The notes beneath the pieces were generated by a model that made no database searches, was not told where the DNA came from, and saw nothing but the letters and a program-made list of their open reading frames with translations. A stretch of 64,000 nucleotides of DNA from a virus, in IMG/VR virus record IMGVR_UViG_3300045806_000063, positions 1 through 64,000 of that record. One strand, written 5' to 3'. Position 1 is the stretch's first letter. Each line of letters starts with the position of its first letter. This document shows, one piece after another, positions 7,528 to 18,102 of this stretch. Position numbers and translations under genes: made by a program.

Positions 7528-8256
7528 ATGAGAAACAATAAAATGAAAAAATTAATAAAGTATATGACATCTGCCATGGCAGATGAGTCGGTTAAGGCTG
7601 AAGCAGTGGAAGCTGCTAAAGCCGTGGAAACCATGGAAGACCTAACTGGCCAGGCTGTAGCTGGTCTTTTGCTCATCTTGAAGGAGGATGTACAAAAGAT
7701 TAAAGTTAAGGTATCCGTGAGGGAGGTGGTACGGATAGCTATGAAGATCGCGGCTATCCAGCCCACTTGGACGCCTGACCTCCAACAGAAAGTAGGAGAG
7801 GTCTTGAGTGGAGTATTTGATGATTCCCTGGCAGAGCGGTTAGGGAGTTATGCGAACGGAGGTACTAATGTACAAGCAACCCTAATGGGTCTGTACGATA
7901 GAATTCTGAAAGACCTGGAAGGAACTATCCCTGATAAGCTCCACGATGGACTGACTGAAGTTAAACCATATCTCATCCCAGCGCTAGTTGCTGCGGATGA
8001 GATAATCACAGAGAACCCAAAAGTGTTAGCAATTCTTTTGGAGAAGTTACAGGCTCCAAAGGTTAAGCCTAAATCTAAACAGTCGGGACTATTCTCACGC
8101 TCCACCCGAACATCCACCTCAGTAGACATCTTCGGTGATGATGAGGATGGTGAGGATGAGCACACTGTAACTAACAAAGGGAGAGGGAAAAACCCCTATG
8201 AGGGTTCAATAAATGGGGCCGGTATCGTATGGGATTTTTACGGTAGACCGGATTAA
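7528..8256 (+). CDS. Early cassette protein, 242 residues, unknown
   Basis: The single gene of cassette 2. The N-terminus is basic, residues 20-170 are mostly helical, and the C-terminus is Ser-rich, then acidic (DIFGDDEDGEDEH), then Gly-rich, ending in aromatic residues. No family is recognised and no membrane segment is seen. The coding strand contains an exact 18-nt palindrome at 7566-7583 and a long hairpin at 7970-8003 (9 bp plus 4 bp with one bulge). The ATG follows AGAGGATAAG, as in the other cassettes. Confidence 0.65.
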   Translation: MRNNKMKKLIKYMTSAMADESVKAEAVEAAKAVETMEDLTGQAVAGLLLILKEDVQKIKVKVSVREVVRIAMKIAAIQPTWTPDLQQKVGEVLSGVFDDSLAERLGSYANGGTNVQATLMGLYDRILKDLEGTIPDKLHDGLTEVKPYLIPALVAADEIITENPKVLAILLEKLQAPKVKPKSKQSGLFSRSTRTSTSVDIFGDDEDGEDEHTVTNKGRGKNPYEGSINGAGIVWDFYGRPD

Positions 8257-8268
8257 GTTGAAATGAAA

Positions 8269-8304
8269 TAGATAGCCACAGTGATAAGTCACTGTGGCTA
8301 TCTA
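8269..8304 (+). terminator. Terminator of cassette 2
   Basis: A 16-bp stem closes a TAAG loop, and a T-rich tract follows with eight T at about 8325-8332. It ends the cassette 2 transcript. Confidence 0.75.
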
Positions 8305-8374
8305 CCTTTACTTTCTATTTCTTATTTTTTTTGTTTTGAATCTTATGTTTAAATTCATCTTAGGGGATAGGGTA

Positions 8375-10627
8375 ATGTTGCGACTAAAATTAAGAGTAAG
8401 TGATAGGCCAGAAATACATCATTCGGGGTTTATCAATGAGTTTCTCGTTGGGAAAAATACAAAAGAGAGAGTAGAGATTTTAGGTATTGTGATAGGTCTT
8501 GGTTTGCCATTAGGATCACACAATCCGGTTGTAAAAGATTATAACGCAGTATGTCAGGAATTTGATATCAAATTCCGTATTGAAATTATTAATTTACTGA
8601 ACAAACTAAAAGAAGGAAATCTAATATTTCCAAATGAGCCAATTTTAAATATAGCCAGATCCGTCTATGCGTGTAGACTTTCTATGGACAAATATAGTTT
8701 AGCTCAGATATTTGTTACTTTTACCCATCTTACTAAAGAGGGTTTACTTGGTACATTTATAAATTATAAAAATACGGAACATGTTACTGATGATTTATTG
8801 TTAAATCGGCTGCATGTTCTAAACCTCACTGTATGGGATCTCATTGACCGTGAAGTTGATATCTTCGATACAAATACTTTTCTAAAGGAACTAGATAAAA
8901 GTATTGATCGTATCAGTGCAGAACCTAGTGTTAGCCCGGACTTTAGTGTTGATGTCCCATTACCACTTTGGAGGAAAGCTATTACAACGGCTCGTGATTC
9001 TTTAGTTAATTTAAAGAATGGACAATTCGATTATATTGATGAGGACTACGCATTGCTACTGGTAATATTCCTGGTAGATGCTTTAAGTAGACAGAATCAG
9101 TCTGATACCATCGCCGTTATTGCATATAGTAAAGTCTTTGTAGAAGCGGTATCTAAATTGCAACTGTATGATCATTATGACAATGCTGAAATACAAATAG
9201 GCTGTGAAGACCTGAATGTGGCTGGGGATGAGGAACTGGTTTTTTTCTCTGATGGAGTCGAGGGCATCCTAGAAGAAAGAAAACTCGACAACCTAGCAAG
9301 AACTATGGTTAACACCATCAAAGAGTTTAAGTCAGACAGTAATGAAATGAAAGAATTACTTGCTAATGAAGAGTTTGTGGGCGTGGAGGATTATAAAGAA
9401 GTAGTGCAGAAAATATTAGCATTACTAATGACCCATATAAATAAGTTAGTGCCAGCATTTGCCATACTGATATTAGGGATAATCGCATATCTTTTAAATA
9501 GAGAAAAGGCCGAACCAATTGCATCGAAAGCCCAGAAAGCATACGATGATAAAGTAGCTACTATTGAAAAGAAATATAGTCACCCGCCTAGTATGGCTTC
9601 GTTAGGCATAAATACTACAGAATCCGCTAAGTCATTATCTGCTATGATTGCAATGTATGGCACTGACCTAGACGTTTATATTTTGTCTGAGAATCCTAAA
9701 TATAAAGTCAGTGCACTTCAAGATACACTGATGGCACATGTAGAAGCTTCACATGAAATCATAAAAGATTTAAATCTAATGGTAGATGAGTATAAGTCAA
9801 TCTGTCAGCAGGTTATGTCTCCTGACTCTATCACTCCGATTATATCAAAAATTGAAGAACTCTACCTAAAGGATGATTTTCATCTACTATCCTATACTCT
9901 ATCGCCACTGTATGATTTTGTGAAGAAGGCAGGTGGACAGACTCCGGCTTCAAGCCCAGCATATGAAAGTGTAACTAAAGTAGTTAATTTTTCATCTGGC
10001 CCAGGTGATGCATTCTGGAGAGGACGAGCGCACTATAACAATGATAAACCAGCTCTTAGCATTGGAGCAACCCTACGGCCATATAGTGGCTTGAATGGCA
10101 AAGGTACACAAAGACATGGGATACTTGAAGATATTAAACGAATGGGTTCTTTTAATATCAGTAAACTTGATAAAGAAAAAGCATCAGTAGAATCTAACAA
10201 GACCGCAGTAGAGCGTATCGTTCGGGATTTGCAAGGTATCTCAACTGCTCTACACCGAACTATCCCTGAAGAAGTACGAAACATGACGGTATGGCCATTG
10301 CCGCCACACGATGCACGAATTAAAGCGAATGAATATTTGTGGAAAAATATTGCTAAGTCTAGAGGAATCTTGAGAGCACATGGTTTGGGTAATTTACCCA
10401 TATTTGATACTGCTGATATTGTCAGTGAACTAATAACTGGGAATACAATGGTATCAAAACTACACGCTATAACGGCAGTAAGTCACTCTGTATTAGATCT
10501 TTGGGAAGTGTTTAAAAGAATAACACAAATTAAAAAGACATATGAAAGACATTACAATATTCTCAGATCTGAACAGGAAGCATATCAGAAAGCATTAGAC
10601 AAATACTACGCCGACGGAGGAGCATAA
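8375..10627 (+). CDS. Large virion or internal-head protein, unknown
   Basis: This 750-residue protein is mostly helical, with one strong membrane-like segment at about residues 356-376 (PAFAILILGIIAYLL). The frame is open further upstream, but those codons run into the terminator stem. AGGGGA at 8362-8367 places the start at ATG 8375. The C-terminal half has long amphipathic helices. No family is recognised with certainty. It stands at the head of a run of head and tail genes, and the next gene follows after 1 base and has a capsid-maturation-type site, so a virion role is likely. The segment FFSDGVEG also contains a Gly-x-Glu site. Confidence 0.5.
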   Translation: MLRLKLRVSDRPEIHHSGFINEFLVGKNTKERVEILGIVIGLGLPLGSHNPVVKDYNAVCQEFDIKFRIEIINLLNKLKEGNLIFPNEPILNIARSVYACRLSMDKYSLAQIFVTFTHLTKEGLLGTFINYKNTEHVTDDLLLNRLHVLNLTVWDLIDREVDIFDTNTFLKELDKSIDRISAEPSVSPDFSVDVPLPLWRKAITTARDSLVNLKNGQFDYIDEDYALLLVIFLVDALSRQNQSDTIAVIAYSKVFVEAVSKLQLYDHYDNAEIQIGCEDLNVAGDEELVFFSDGVEGILEERKLDNLARTMVNTIKEFKSDSNEMKELLANEEFVGVEDYKEVVQKILALLMTHINKLVPAFAILILGIIAYLLNREKAEPIASKAQKAYDDKVATIEKKYSHPPSMASLGINTTESAKSLSAMIAMYGTDLDVYILSENPKYKVSALQDTLMAHVEASHEIIKDLNLMVDEYKSICQQVMSPDSITPIISKIEELYLKDDFHLLSYTLSPLYDFVKKAGGQTPASSPAYESVTKVVNFSSGPGDAFWRGRAHYNNDKPALSIGATLRPYSGLNGKGTQRHGILEDIKRMGSFNISKLDKEKASVESNKTAVERIVRDLQGISTALHRTIPEEVRNMTVWPLPPHDARIKANEYLWKNIAKSRGILRAHGLGNLPIFDTADIVSELITGNTMVSKLHAITAVSHSVLDLWEVFKRITQIKKTYERHYNILRSEQEAYQKALDKYYADGGA

Positions 10628-10628
10628 C

Positions 10629-10976
10629 ATGCGATCAATTCTTGAAGAAGATGAATTAGTACCATGCTTTGGTGTGGAAAGTTTACAGAATCCTAACTTA
10701 AATCATTTAGAGGTTTTAAGTAAATCTAACTCACTCAATTCTAGTTTCTTTGAAGATATTGAAACTATAAAAGATATCAGTCATTTGATTGGTAATGAAG
10801 GCATGTGCATGGTTTTAGCTGAGAAGTTAAATGAAGTTATACCTGGCTTCATTACCGAAGTCAATCCAGTTAACAGTTATACAAGAAAACCTACGGTACT
10901 AAACAAACAGTTAGCTTTAGATAAGATAGATGAGTTTTTAAAAACCTCATTTAAACAAGAAAGATATCAGTTTTAA
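10629..10976 (+). CDS. Small protein with a capsid-maturation-type site
   Basis: This 115-residue protein has FGVES at residues 14-18, the same Gly-x-Glu pattern found in the capsid, portal and internal head proteins here, which would let a prohead protease remove the first 17 residues. The rest is helical and charged. It lies 1 base after the large gene and is followed by a hairpin. A head-packaged or scaffold role is inferred. Confidence 0.5.
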   Translation: MRSILEEDELVPCFGVESLQNPNLNHLEVLSKSNSLNSSFFEDIETIKDISHLIGNEGMCMVLAEKLNEVIPGFITEVNPVNSYTRKPTVLNKQLALDKIDEFLKTSFKQERYQF

Positions 10977-11002
10977 TTAGAGTCTGACTACTACAACTAT
11001 TG

Positions 11003-11039
11003 ATATATCCCTCTCACCCTATGGGTGAGAGGGATATAT
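11003..11039. terminator. 17-bp stem hairpin between converging units
   Basis: Exact 17-nt arms with a 3-nt TAT centre, lying between the ends of genes on opposite strands. It can serve both. There is no clear T-run on either side. Confidence 0.75.
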
Positions 11040-11043
11040 ACTT

Positions 11044-13968
11044 TTAGGTTGAAGATTTATATAACACGGTTATACCCTCGACAATGTCTAAGGTATTATT
11101 AGGCATAACAGCTATTACACTACCTAGGGTAAAAGTCTGTGTATTATCAAGAAGTGTAATAATCGGTGCGTTATTTGGAAGAAAAGAATCAATAGAGAAA
11201 GTGATAGCTTGGGAAGGCAATACCGCTTCAATAGCATCCCCTAAGCCTTCTGTGGTTAACGTAGTGAGGGATAACTGACTACCGACTACACTATTAACGG
11301 CTAAGGTAGTTTGCGCCTGTAGATCGAGATTCGTCATTCCGTCATTATTCATATAGACGGTTATTTGAACATTGATGATTCCTGGCACTTGAGCCGTTAT
11401 GCCATTTCCTAAATTTACATTTAGTAAGAATGATTCTCCTGCAGGAGCATACCATATCTTTGTGTTTTCACTTAACTCATTAGCTATTGACGCTATGTCA
11501 TTTGCCATAAAGCCTAAAATAAAATCAGGAAGAGTTGAAGTATACGCTTTAGTTAAGGTAGCGGTAGCATATGAGTATTTGGCATCTATTAAAGTCACAC
11601 CTATTGTATAACTGATACCATTGGTATAATTAGAGACTGGTATAGCGATTCCATTTATATCTAGAACTGGATCTCCTAAATAGTGTAACATTTTAGGCTG
11701 ACCTGAACTATCTAGTATTGGATCCCCTGCATTGTGCAGGATTGTTAAGTTTATATTTCCTAAATTGTCAATTGTAAATACAGGACCTTCTGGACCTTCC
11801 TCATAAATGGTTACAGGGTAGGTCGCTGGAACATTAGCTCCATAGCTTAAGGTTTCCCCTGCTGTCAGATTTTCAATCACTGGGCAGTATAAGTTTGGTA
11901 GATACTGACCAAAATTTAAAGTGATAGTTTCTTGAGTAGCCCCAATCACTCCAGTAGTCAGATAGTCATGAGGAGTTACATAACTTCCATCAAAGACTGT
12001 TGTCAAACTTACATTACTACCGGGTATAAGGTAGAATAGATTAAACGTAGTAGTTAAAGGAACCATGAGCGGCTCAATGACATTATGCGCAGTTACAAAG
12101 TTTGTTAAGTTTATTTGATTTAAGACATTGATATCAAAATCTGTATCAATAGCAAAATTGAATATAGCTTGGCTAGACTGAACTGTACTACTAGCATTTA
12201 GATATATTGTATTTCCACTAACTGGGTCAGTGTATGATAACTGACATAATACCTCTGACAGATTAGCAGGGATTGAAGTAGTTACTTGTAGATTGAATCC
12301 AGTACTTGAAAAAGTAAGTACAGTGCTCATTGTTGCTAGGTTATAAGTCCTAGCTAGGTTCTGATTTACAAATGTTCTATTAGGAACTGTTGGAGCTTGT
12401 AGGTAATAAGCTCTAGCAACGAAGACAGAGTTACTGTAATCCATTACGTAGTGGAATGGAGAATTTAAATAAGTGTTAGTGTTTAATGCATTGCATAAAT
12501 TTAGCCCAGTTAAAGAGTTTATTGCATTAGTTTGGTTATCAGTTAAGACTGATACACTTCCAGATTGTAACTGATAAAGTGCCGACGGTAAGATCGTAGA
12601 TCGTTCAGATGCATGACTTATAAGTGTGAGTGAATTCAGATTATCTAACGAGTAGTTGGAAGGATTAAATAATACAGATGCGTTTAATGCCAAAGGCGAT
12701 GCACTGATTCCGTTTGCAGTATCTGGTGGAAGATTTTGAACTGCTAAATACGTTCTAGTACTCACATTGTTATAAAGGATTTCTGCCGCATAGCCTTTAG
12801 CTGATAATGCCGATATGATATCGGTAGGACGTATAGGTGCTTGAGCAGCGTTGTACCTATAGATTACCTTATTATACAGTTCCGTGAATGTGAGAGGATT
12901 TGCTCCTCCAGTTAAAGCTGTTACTGCTGAAATAAGAATATCATTGATTGATGCAAATGCAGCTACGCCAACATTAGTCTCAATATTTGTTTGATCAAAG
13001 TTAGTCCATGTAGCGCTAAAGTTTTGATAAGACACTTGTGTCAGATCTATATCCAGTGCACCTTGTGTCGTAAAGACGTCTAACCTTATATTAGACCCTA
13101 CCGTACCGTAGCTCTGGTAGATATCAGGTAGTGTTGCAATTAGATTACCGCCGTTTACACTTAACACCATGGTAGGTGTATTAGTATCATAAACAACTGA
13201 AGAGAAAGTTGTTGCCATAGGAACCCAATTACCGGTAGTACTTAAGTAATAAGCAGCGGCATAACAGTAGTCGTTAGCTAAAGCTATGGTCTGATAAAAT
13301 GAACTGACATTACTTATTGTATAAGTGTTTGTAAAACTAGCTACTTGCACGACAGGTAATTGGATTTGTAAGTAATTGGTATTCTGAAAGTTCACCAATG
13401 AATACGGGATAGCATTATCAGTGAAATTAATTAATGGGTTTGTTATTGAGGTATCATAGTAGACCTGAATAAGATTACCAGGGAGACAGTTTATAACAAC
13501 TGGGTAACCTATTTCTAATGTGATATTATTCACACTAATCTGAGTATCTCTTGGAATGATTACAGTTTTTACATTTGATCCTGATGTTAAAAATGCTGCA
13601 TTATTCAGTAATGTATTATAGGGAATTAGTAACTGTATAGTACATTCACTACCAGTTCCAAACACACCGATGTAGTCATTATCTGACATATGAGTGAACA
13701 GGTCATCTATAGTCTGAGATAGGTAAGGATACTGTTTTCTTGTTAACGCATCAGATTTAGCTATGGCTACAGCAGCAGCACACATTCCTGTCTCTAAGGT
13801 AAAAATCATGGGGTTAGTGGCATCAACAATGTCAGCTCCTCCCAATGCTAAGGTTAAACCATTTATAGCTATCTGTTCAAAGCTACTCGGGTTCATATAA
13901 GCATTGGACATATTAGAAATCATGTACTGTGTCAAAGTAGTGGTATTGGGTGTTGCAACAGTCGGCAT
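11044..13968 (-). CDS. Large beta-rich tail or baseplate protein
   Basis: This 974-residue protein is rich in Thr, Ser, Asn and Leu, with alternating hydrophobic residues typical of beta-structured phage baseplate and fibre proteins. It has no signal peptide or membrane helix. A duplicated short segment near residues 760-785 (HNAGDPILDSSGQPKML and HYLGDPVLDINGIAI) suggests a small internal repeat. AAGGAG lies just before the start. It is transcribed with the next minus-strand gene. Composition matches the tail proteins at 38630, 52981 and 56049, so a baseplate wedge or tail-adaptor role is inferred. Confidence 0.55.
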   Translation of the reverse strand: MPTVATPNTTTLTQYMISNMSNAYMNPSSFEQIAINGLTLALGGADIVDATNPMIFTLETGMCAAAVAIAKSDALTRKQYPYLSQTIDDLFTHMSDNDYIGVFGTGSECTIQLLIPYNTLLNNAAFLTSGSNVKTVIIPRDTQISVNNITLEIGYPVVINCLPGNLIQVYYDTSITNPLINFTDNAIPYSLVNFQNTNYLQIQLPVVQVASFTNTYTISNVSSFYQTIALANDYCYAAAYYLSTTGNWVPMATTFSSVVYDTNTPTMVLSVNGGNLIATLPDIYQSYGTVGSNIRLDVFTTQGALDIDLTQVSYQNFSATWTNFDQTNIETNVGVAAFASINDILISAVTALTGGANPLTFTELYNKVIYRYNAAQAPIRPTDIISALSAKGYAAEILYNNVSTRTYLAVQNLPPDTANGISASPLALNASVLFNPSNYSLDNLNSLTLISHASERSTILPSALYQLQSGSVSVLTDNQTNAINSLTGLNLCNALNTNTYLNSPFHYVMDYSNSVFVARAYYLQAPTVPNRTFVNQNLARTYNLATMSTVLTFSSTGFNLQVTTSIPANLSEVLCQLSYTDPVSGNTIYLNASSTVQSSQAIFNFAIDTDFDINVLNQINLTNFVTAHNVIEPLMVPLTTTFNLFYLIPGSNVSLTTVFDGSYVTPHDYLTTGVIGATQETITLNFGQYLPNLYCPVIENLTAGETLSYGANVPATYPVTIYEEGPEGPVFTIDNLGNINLTILHNAGDPILDSSGQPKMLHYLGDPVLDINGIAIPVSNYTNGISYTIGVTLIDAKYSYATATLTKAYTSTLPDFILGFMANDIASIANELSENTKIWYAPAGESFLLNVNLGNGITAQVPGIINVQITVYMNNDGMTNLDLQAQTTLAVNSVVGSQLSLTTLTTEGLGDAIEAVLPSQAITFSIDSFLPNNAPIITLLDNTQTFTLGSVIAVMPNNTLDIVEGITVLYKSST

Positions 13969-13981
13969 AGCTTACTCCTTA

Positions 13982-15313
13982 TTATTTAATGATAGGTGAG
14001 TTAGCAAAAGTGCCACTAACTTTGTTTACGGTAGGTATTGTACTACCTGCTAAAGTGGGAGTCGCTCCCATACCGGCCACAGAGGTTAATACCATATTGA
14101 TAAGTCCTTCAGTGCCACTGACTGATAATCCGCTAGAGCCTGAACCTAAATTCATAGTACCACTAACAATGTTATTTATGACTTGTAAAACGGTATTGTA
14201 GTAGTATGTATAGCACCACCACTCTAATTCATACGTGTTAGTATTTATATGCGGATAAAGGTTGTAGTTAAATATATTCTTCATATCAAATGGTATGTTT
14301 ACCAAGTTTTGATTTACTTTAGTCATGTTTAAAGTAGTTGTCATAGGAGTATTAGGATTATTAGCCTCTGCTGCTGACAACACTTTCATATCAGGATTAA
14401 ACAGTTCCACAGTTTTATTAAATTCAAACATTAAAATAGGTCTATTTTTTTCAGCACCTACGCAATGAAAGTTAATGCTGACTTTATTGTTTTCATCATT
14501 AAAGACAGAGTTTCTATCATAAGCTGATTTAGCCCCATCTGGATTAGTGGTAGGGAAGCAGTACCCTGTAGCATATATATTCTGTACGTATTTTCTATTT
14601 CTATCCATTACTAAACGGTAGATGCGGGAACAGTAATCCATTTCATTATTTAATAGGAATACTGGAAATGGAGCTAACGTACCTTTTAAGATGTTGAATC
14701 CATAATCTAACCAAGTCCCTATTGATGCGGTAATAAAATCACCATCCATGTTATCAAATTCTGCAGTCAGATCAAACACTCCATTGAACTCCGTACACCC
14801 ATCCATCATAGTTATCTGTTCACCGTATTTACCTTCTGCACTATTGTAAACGTCCATAACTTTATCAGGGAATGCAGACATTCTCTCTAGGAAGTTAGTA
14901 ATAGGCAAAAAGGCACACTTGTCATCGATTAAGTTAGATCTAGATAACACCTTACTAATTGAACCAGGGCTAGTACCGGGAGGACCGTTTACAATAGGCG
15001 CATATAAGTTTTTTATTTCAGCCTGACCAAATAGGTTAGGTGATAGCATACAACGGATGGCATTCCCCATTGAGTTCTCCCTACAGTCAGCTAAGTAGGA
15101 TAAATCAGTAACATTCATCACGTTATCGTATGTTAAATTTAGGCCCGGCTTAGTCATGAACACATAACCTTGGTTATCAGTGTTATGAGTTATGGCAGGC
15201 ATACCTTTCTGTACATTTAGACCATGAAGCATATTGTACGTGGCCGAGCCCATAGGGCCTAAACCAAGTGCCATATTGCTAATATTAAGAAAATCTTCAA
15301 CACTAATTGTCAT
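13982..15313 (-). CDS. Virion structural protein, tail or baseplate type
   Basis: This 443-residue protein carries a stretch, GYVFMTKPGLNLTYDNV near residues 50-65, that resembles an element seen in structural proteins of large myoviruses. A long conserved-looking middle region and a Gly/Ser-rich C-terminus follow. I start it at the ATG at 15313 rather than the in-frame TTG four codons earlier, since GGGG lies at suitable distance. The 25 bp between it and the divergent gene at 15339 must hold both ribosome sites. The exact role is not resolved. Confidence 0.5.
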   Translation of the reverse strand: MTISVEDFLNISNMALGLGPMGSATYNMLHGLNVQKGMPAITHNTDNQGYVFMTKPGLNLTYDNVMNVTDLSYLADCRENSMGNAIRCMLSPNLFGQAEIKNLYAPIVNGPPGTSPGSISKVLSRSNLIDDKCAFLPITNFLERMSAFPDKVMDVYNSAEGKYGEQITMMDGCTEFNGVFDLTAEFDNMDGDFITASIGTWLDYGFNILKGTLAPFPVFLLNNEMDYCSRIYRLVMDRNRKYVQNIYATGYCFPTTNPDGAKSAYDRNSVFNDENNKVSINFHCVGAEKNRPILMFEFNKTVELFNPDMKVLSAAEANNPNTPMTTTLNMTKVNQNLVNIPFDMKNIFNYNLYPHINTNTYELEWWCYTYYYNTVLQVINNIVSGTMNLGSGSSGLSVSGTEGLINMVLTSVAGMGATPTLAGSTIPTVNKVSGTFANSPIIK

Positions 15314-15338
15314 TTGTAACCCCAAAGAAGGAAATATT

Positions 15339-16526
15339 ATGGATGTATTAAGTACACCGATGACGGCAGCTGCCGCTTTAGCGGCAGGTCTTCATAATGC
15401 ACAAAGTAATACGTTAGCGGAGTATACCCGCCCAACAAGACTCGAACCAAGGGCATTGGTTGACAGAAGGTTAATCGATAGATTAACTCCTGAGCAAATG
15501 GTAGCACTGGAACAGACCATGTTATCAGTATATGCTGGTTTGTACATGTGTGCCATCTCCCTTACCTGTAAGGTCGGGAATATATCACCTATGCAAGTGC
15601 TGGGTCAATTCGGAACTAACCGATCTCTAGTGGAAGCTGCAGGGAATTCAGTATACTGGGCATACGAATCTTTATCTAGCGACCTTATGTCCTTGCCTAC
15701 AAGTGCAGAACTAACAACGCATCTTTACAGCTCCTTGCCTGAACCATCTATTGGTATGGAAGGACTTGGAAACATTGCTGAGGAAACATTAAAAGTCCAT
15801 GAACGTAATGGCGTGAACACAGCTACTGGAGGAATAAAAGAAAGTTTTGACTCGGATAAAACGATACACAATATCGTCGATGAGTCTAATCTGGTAGTTG
15901 GTAAGATTTTAAATATCCCTATCACTAGCGGCAATACTACTGTAACTATCCAAACTACAGTTACGCTAAGACCTATGTCAGTTCAAGGTCCAGATTTAGT
16001 CACTATATTTAAGCACAATAGCAGAGACGTATCATTTAGTGCTAGATGGCACCAAGCGAGATCTGGAGAAATTGCATGGGGTAAAGATTGGTTATGCAAT
16101 ATGGATCTCTTTGAAGAGTACAGAAAGGGACTGTATGCTGATAAAACTGGCATCTTAATGAACTTAAAAAGTACCAGATCCAAAAACATCTGGGCAGCTA
16201 TTATAAGTGGTAAGGCTTCTCCTAATGCTATATCTGCAATGACATTCATGTCCAAAGAAACAGCCATGAATGTTCAGCAGGAAACTGGTTATAAATTCTC
16301 ACACTTCAGTGACAGAGAAAAGTTATTTGAAGGAACTTCAATGGCCTGGTTTATCGTCGTGGATACCGTTAGGGAGTCATTCACCATTTATAGTCGTGGT
16401 ATAGAGGATGAAGTAGATCAAACATTCCATCATATCAAAGGTAATGCCAAAAACCCTAAAGGTGTGGATATTAACGCGGTTATAGATGCCTATAAAGCTG
16501 GCAATGTATCCAATATGTTAAATTAA
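15339..16526 (+). CDS. Probable internal head protein with propeptide
   Basis: This 395-residue protein has SIGMEGLG at residues 137-144. Cleavage after E141 would match the Gly-x-Glu specificity of phiKZ-type prohead protease and leave a mature protein of about 254 residues. The N-terminal part is Ala-rich and helical, as in capsid-packaged propeptides. The start follows GAAGGAAAT, and an open frame further upstream belongs to the opposite strand gene. The four genes from 15339 to 19551 run in one direction and look like head assembly genes. Confidence 0.55.
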   Translation: MDVLSTPMTAAAALAAGLHNAQSNTLAEYTRPTRLEPRALVDRRLIDRLTPEQMVALEQTMLSVYAGLYMCAISLTCKVGNISPMQVLGQFGTNRSLVEAAGNSVYWAYESLSSDLMSLPTSAELTTHLYSSLPEPSIGMEGLGNIAEETLKVHERNGVNTATGGIKESFDSDKTIHNIVDESNLVVGKILNIPITSGNTTVTIQTTVTLRPMSVQGPDLVTIFKHNSRDVSFSARWHQARSGEIAWGKDWLCNMDLFEEYRKGLYADKTGILMNLKSTRSKNIWAAIISGKASPNAISAMTFMSKETAMNVQQETGYKFSHFSDREKLFEGTSMAWFIVVDTVRESFTIYSRGIEDEVDQTFHHIKGNAKNPKGVDINAVIDAYKAGNVSNMLN

Positions 16527-16532
16527 GGAGCT

Positions 16533-17432
16533 ATGATGAATTTTAGTATGCAAGGGTATTTCCAGTCCTTAAAAGCAATCATTGGTAAGTCAGAAATACA
16601 AGAACGGTTTGAATTTAATTTAGGCATCATTGAGAATAGAACAATCCCAATGTTTGATGCTGCCGCTGAAACTAATATTGAAAGCGCTACAGATAGACTA
16701 GTGTTTAATCAATTCAAAGCAGAGTTTAAGCACAAAGATAAACAAGTAATTGATATTCTGGCTGATACAATGGCTCAGTTAGTTGAAAATCAAGATTCAA
16801 TTACTAAAACCATTAAGGCTGAATTTAATAAGGATAACCCAAAGTTAATTTCAGATTACTATAAGTTGAATATCTTAAAGTATCTGGAAGCTATTAACTT
16901 CCTATCAGAATATGCTACCTCATGGATTTCAGTAGTGGTAGCTGAAACATCAAAAGATCATAAGTTTATAACTCTTCCAGATATATCAGAGTCAAGATCT
17001 TTCGTAACTAAGTACGATAACATTTCCCAGATTATTCAAATCTGTACTGTTTTGGATCAGCCATTTGAGGATTTCTTAAAAGAGATCAAATCCTTAGAGG
17101 GACACACATACACCGAGTATGATTGGAAGGCTAATCCTGAAGCCACACAAAAGAAAGTGGATGCTTTTAAATCTGGACTCATCCCAGTCGCCTGGGATCC
17201 TTTATTCCACTTGGGTATTATGTTAGCTACATGGCAAGCTACTCGTGATGCTAAAGATCTCCATGAATATGAACGTTTACAGTTTATGTTACAGGGAATT
17301 CAGGATAAACGGGAGAATGCAACTGATCCAACAGTGATAGCTCAATTAGATAAACAGATTGAGTATCGTTCCAATCAAATCAATATTTTACAGATTAAAT
17401 TGGAAAAACTAGAAAAAAGGTACGGAGTATGA
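16533..17432 (+). CDS. Helical virion-operon protein, unknown
   Basis: This 299-residue protein is almost wholly helical, acidic in the middle, and ends in a coiled coil (about residues 255-297). A strong AAGGAG precedes two possible ATG starts one codon apart. It lies 6 bases after the internal head protein, and its end overlaps the next gene (ATGA). The family is not recognised; a head or tail assembly role is inferred from context. Confidence 0.5.
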   Translation: MMNFSMQGYFQSLKAIIGKSEIQERFEFNLGIIENRTIPMFDAAAETNIESATDRLVFNQFKAEFKHKDKQVIDILADTMAQLVENQDSITKTIKAEFNKDNPKLISDYYKLNILKYLEAINFLSEYATSWISVVVAETSKDHKFITLPDISESRSFVTKYDNISQIIQICTVLDQPFEDFLKEIKSLEGHTYTEYDWKANPEATQKKVDAFKSGLIPVAWDPLFHLGIMLATWQATRDAKDLHEYERLQFMLQGIQDKRENATDPTVIAQLDKQIEYRSNQINILQIKLEKLEKRYGV

Positions 17433-18070
17433 TTAGCGGCGACAAAGAAGAATGCTTTAGAATTCATGAGATCTATAATAGATCTATTAAAGCATTTGAT
17501 AATACAGGATTCACATCTAATTTCGATTTGATAGATATAATCGATTTAAATAAGCTGGTATCTACGTACCATGTGAAAGTTCCTGGACTTGAAACGAGTA
17601 TCCTTTATTGGAAATTTCTTGATTCTTGGATTCAGTTTATGAATACAGGAAAATGGGTAATACTCCCAAGAATGTGGTTTGACACTGTGGTAAGTTCCAA
17701 ATACACAGATCCGTTACAAGAGTATCAAGTAAATACAGAATACAATTCTTATTTACAAAAAAGAAAAGCTATGTGCCAGTCTTTAAACTTATGTCATTTA
17801 CCAATTAATGATAGTCTGGTTAAATTACACTGGTTAAGAGCTAAAGGCGAAGAGGCTTCTTTCGTATCAGTGCCGCATATAGTTATGCGGATGTATCTAT
17901 CAGTTAACGATCTAGAAATAGAAGGTGTAAGAAATAGAGCGTATGCGGAACATGCTAGCTCCTTTAATGCAGCTGACCAGTCTATCTGGCCAACTGAAGG
18001 TGGAACTAAGATGGAGACTCTAGATAATCAGCTAAAACAACCAATATTAAGACATCAGAAGTTTATTTGA
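17429..18070 (+). CDS. Virion-operon protein, unknown
   Basis: This 213-residue soluble protein is rich in Tyr, Trp and Leu. It starts in an ATGA overlap with the preceding gene, which argues for translational coupling. No motif is recognised. In this position tail completion or head-tail connector proteins are common in myoviruses, but nothing in the sequence confirms it. Confidence 0.45.
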   Translation: MISGDKEECFRIHEIYNRSIKAFDNTGFTSNFDLIDIIDLNKLVSTYHVKVPGLETSILYWKFLDSWIQFMNTGKWVILPRMWFDTVVSSKYTDPLQEYQVNTEYNSYLQKRKAMCQSLNLCHLPINDSLVKLHWLRAKGEEASFVSVPHIVMRMYLSVNDLEIEGVRNRAYAEHASSFNAADQSIWPTEGGTKMETLDNQLKQPILRHQKFI

Positions 18071-18090
18071 GTATGGTTTATGAGAAAATG

Positions 18091-18102
18091 TATTATATGT
18101 AC
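18091..18102 (+). promoter_or_regulatory. Late-type promoter candidate TATTATATGTAC
   Basis: In a 95-bp AT-rich gap, this motif contains TATATG and resembles elements ahead of the capsid operon (28275) and fibre genes (60805, 63916). In phiKZ, late promoters carry a conserved TATG. It would drive the abundant-looking internal protein at 18166. Confidence 0.45.
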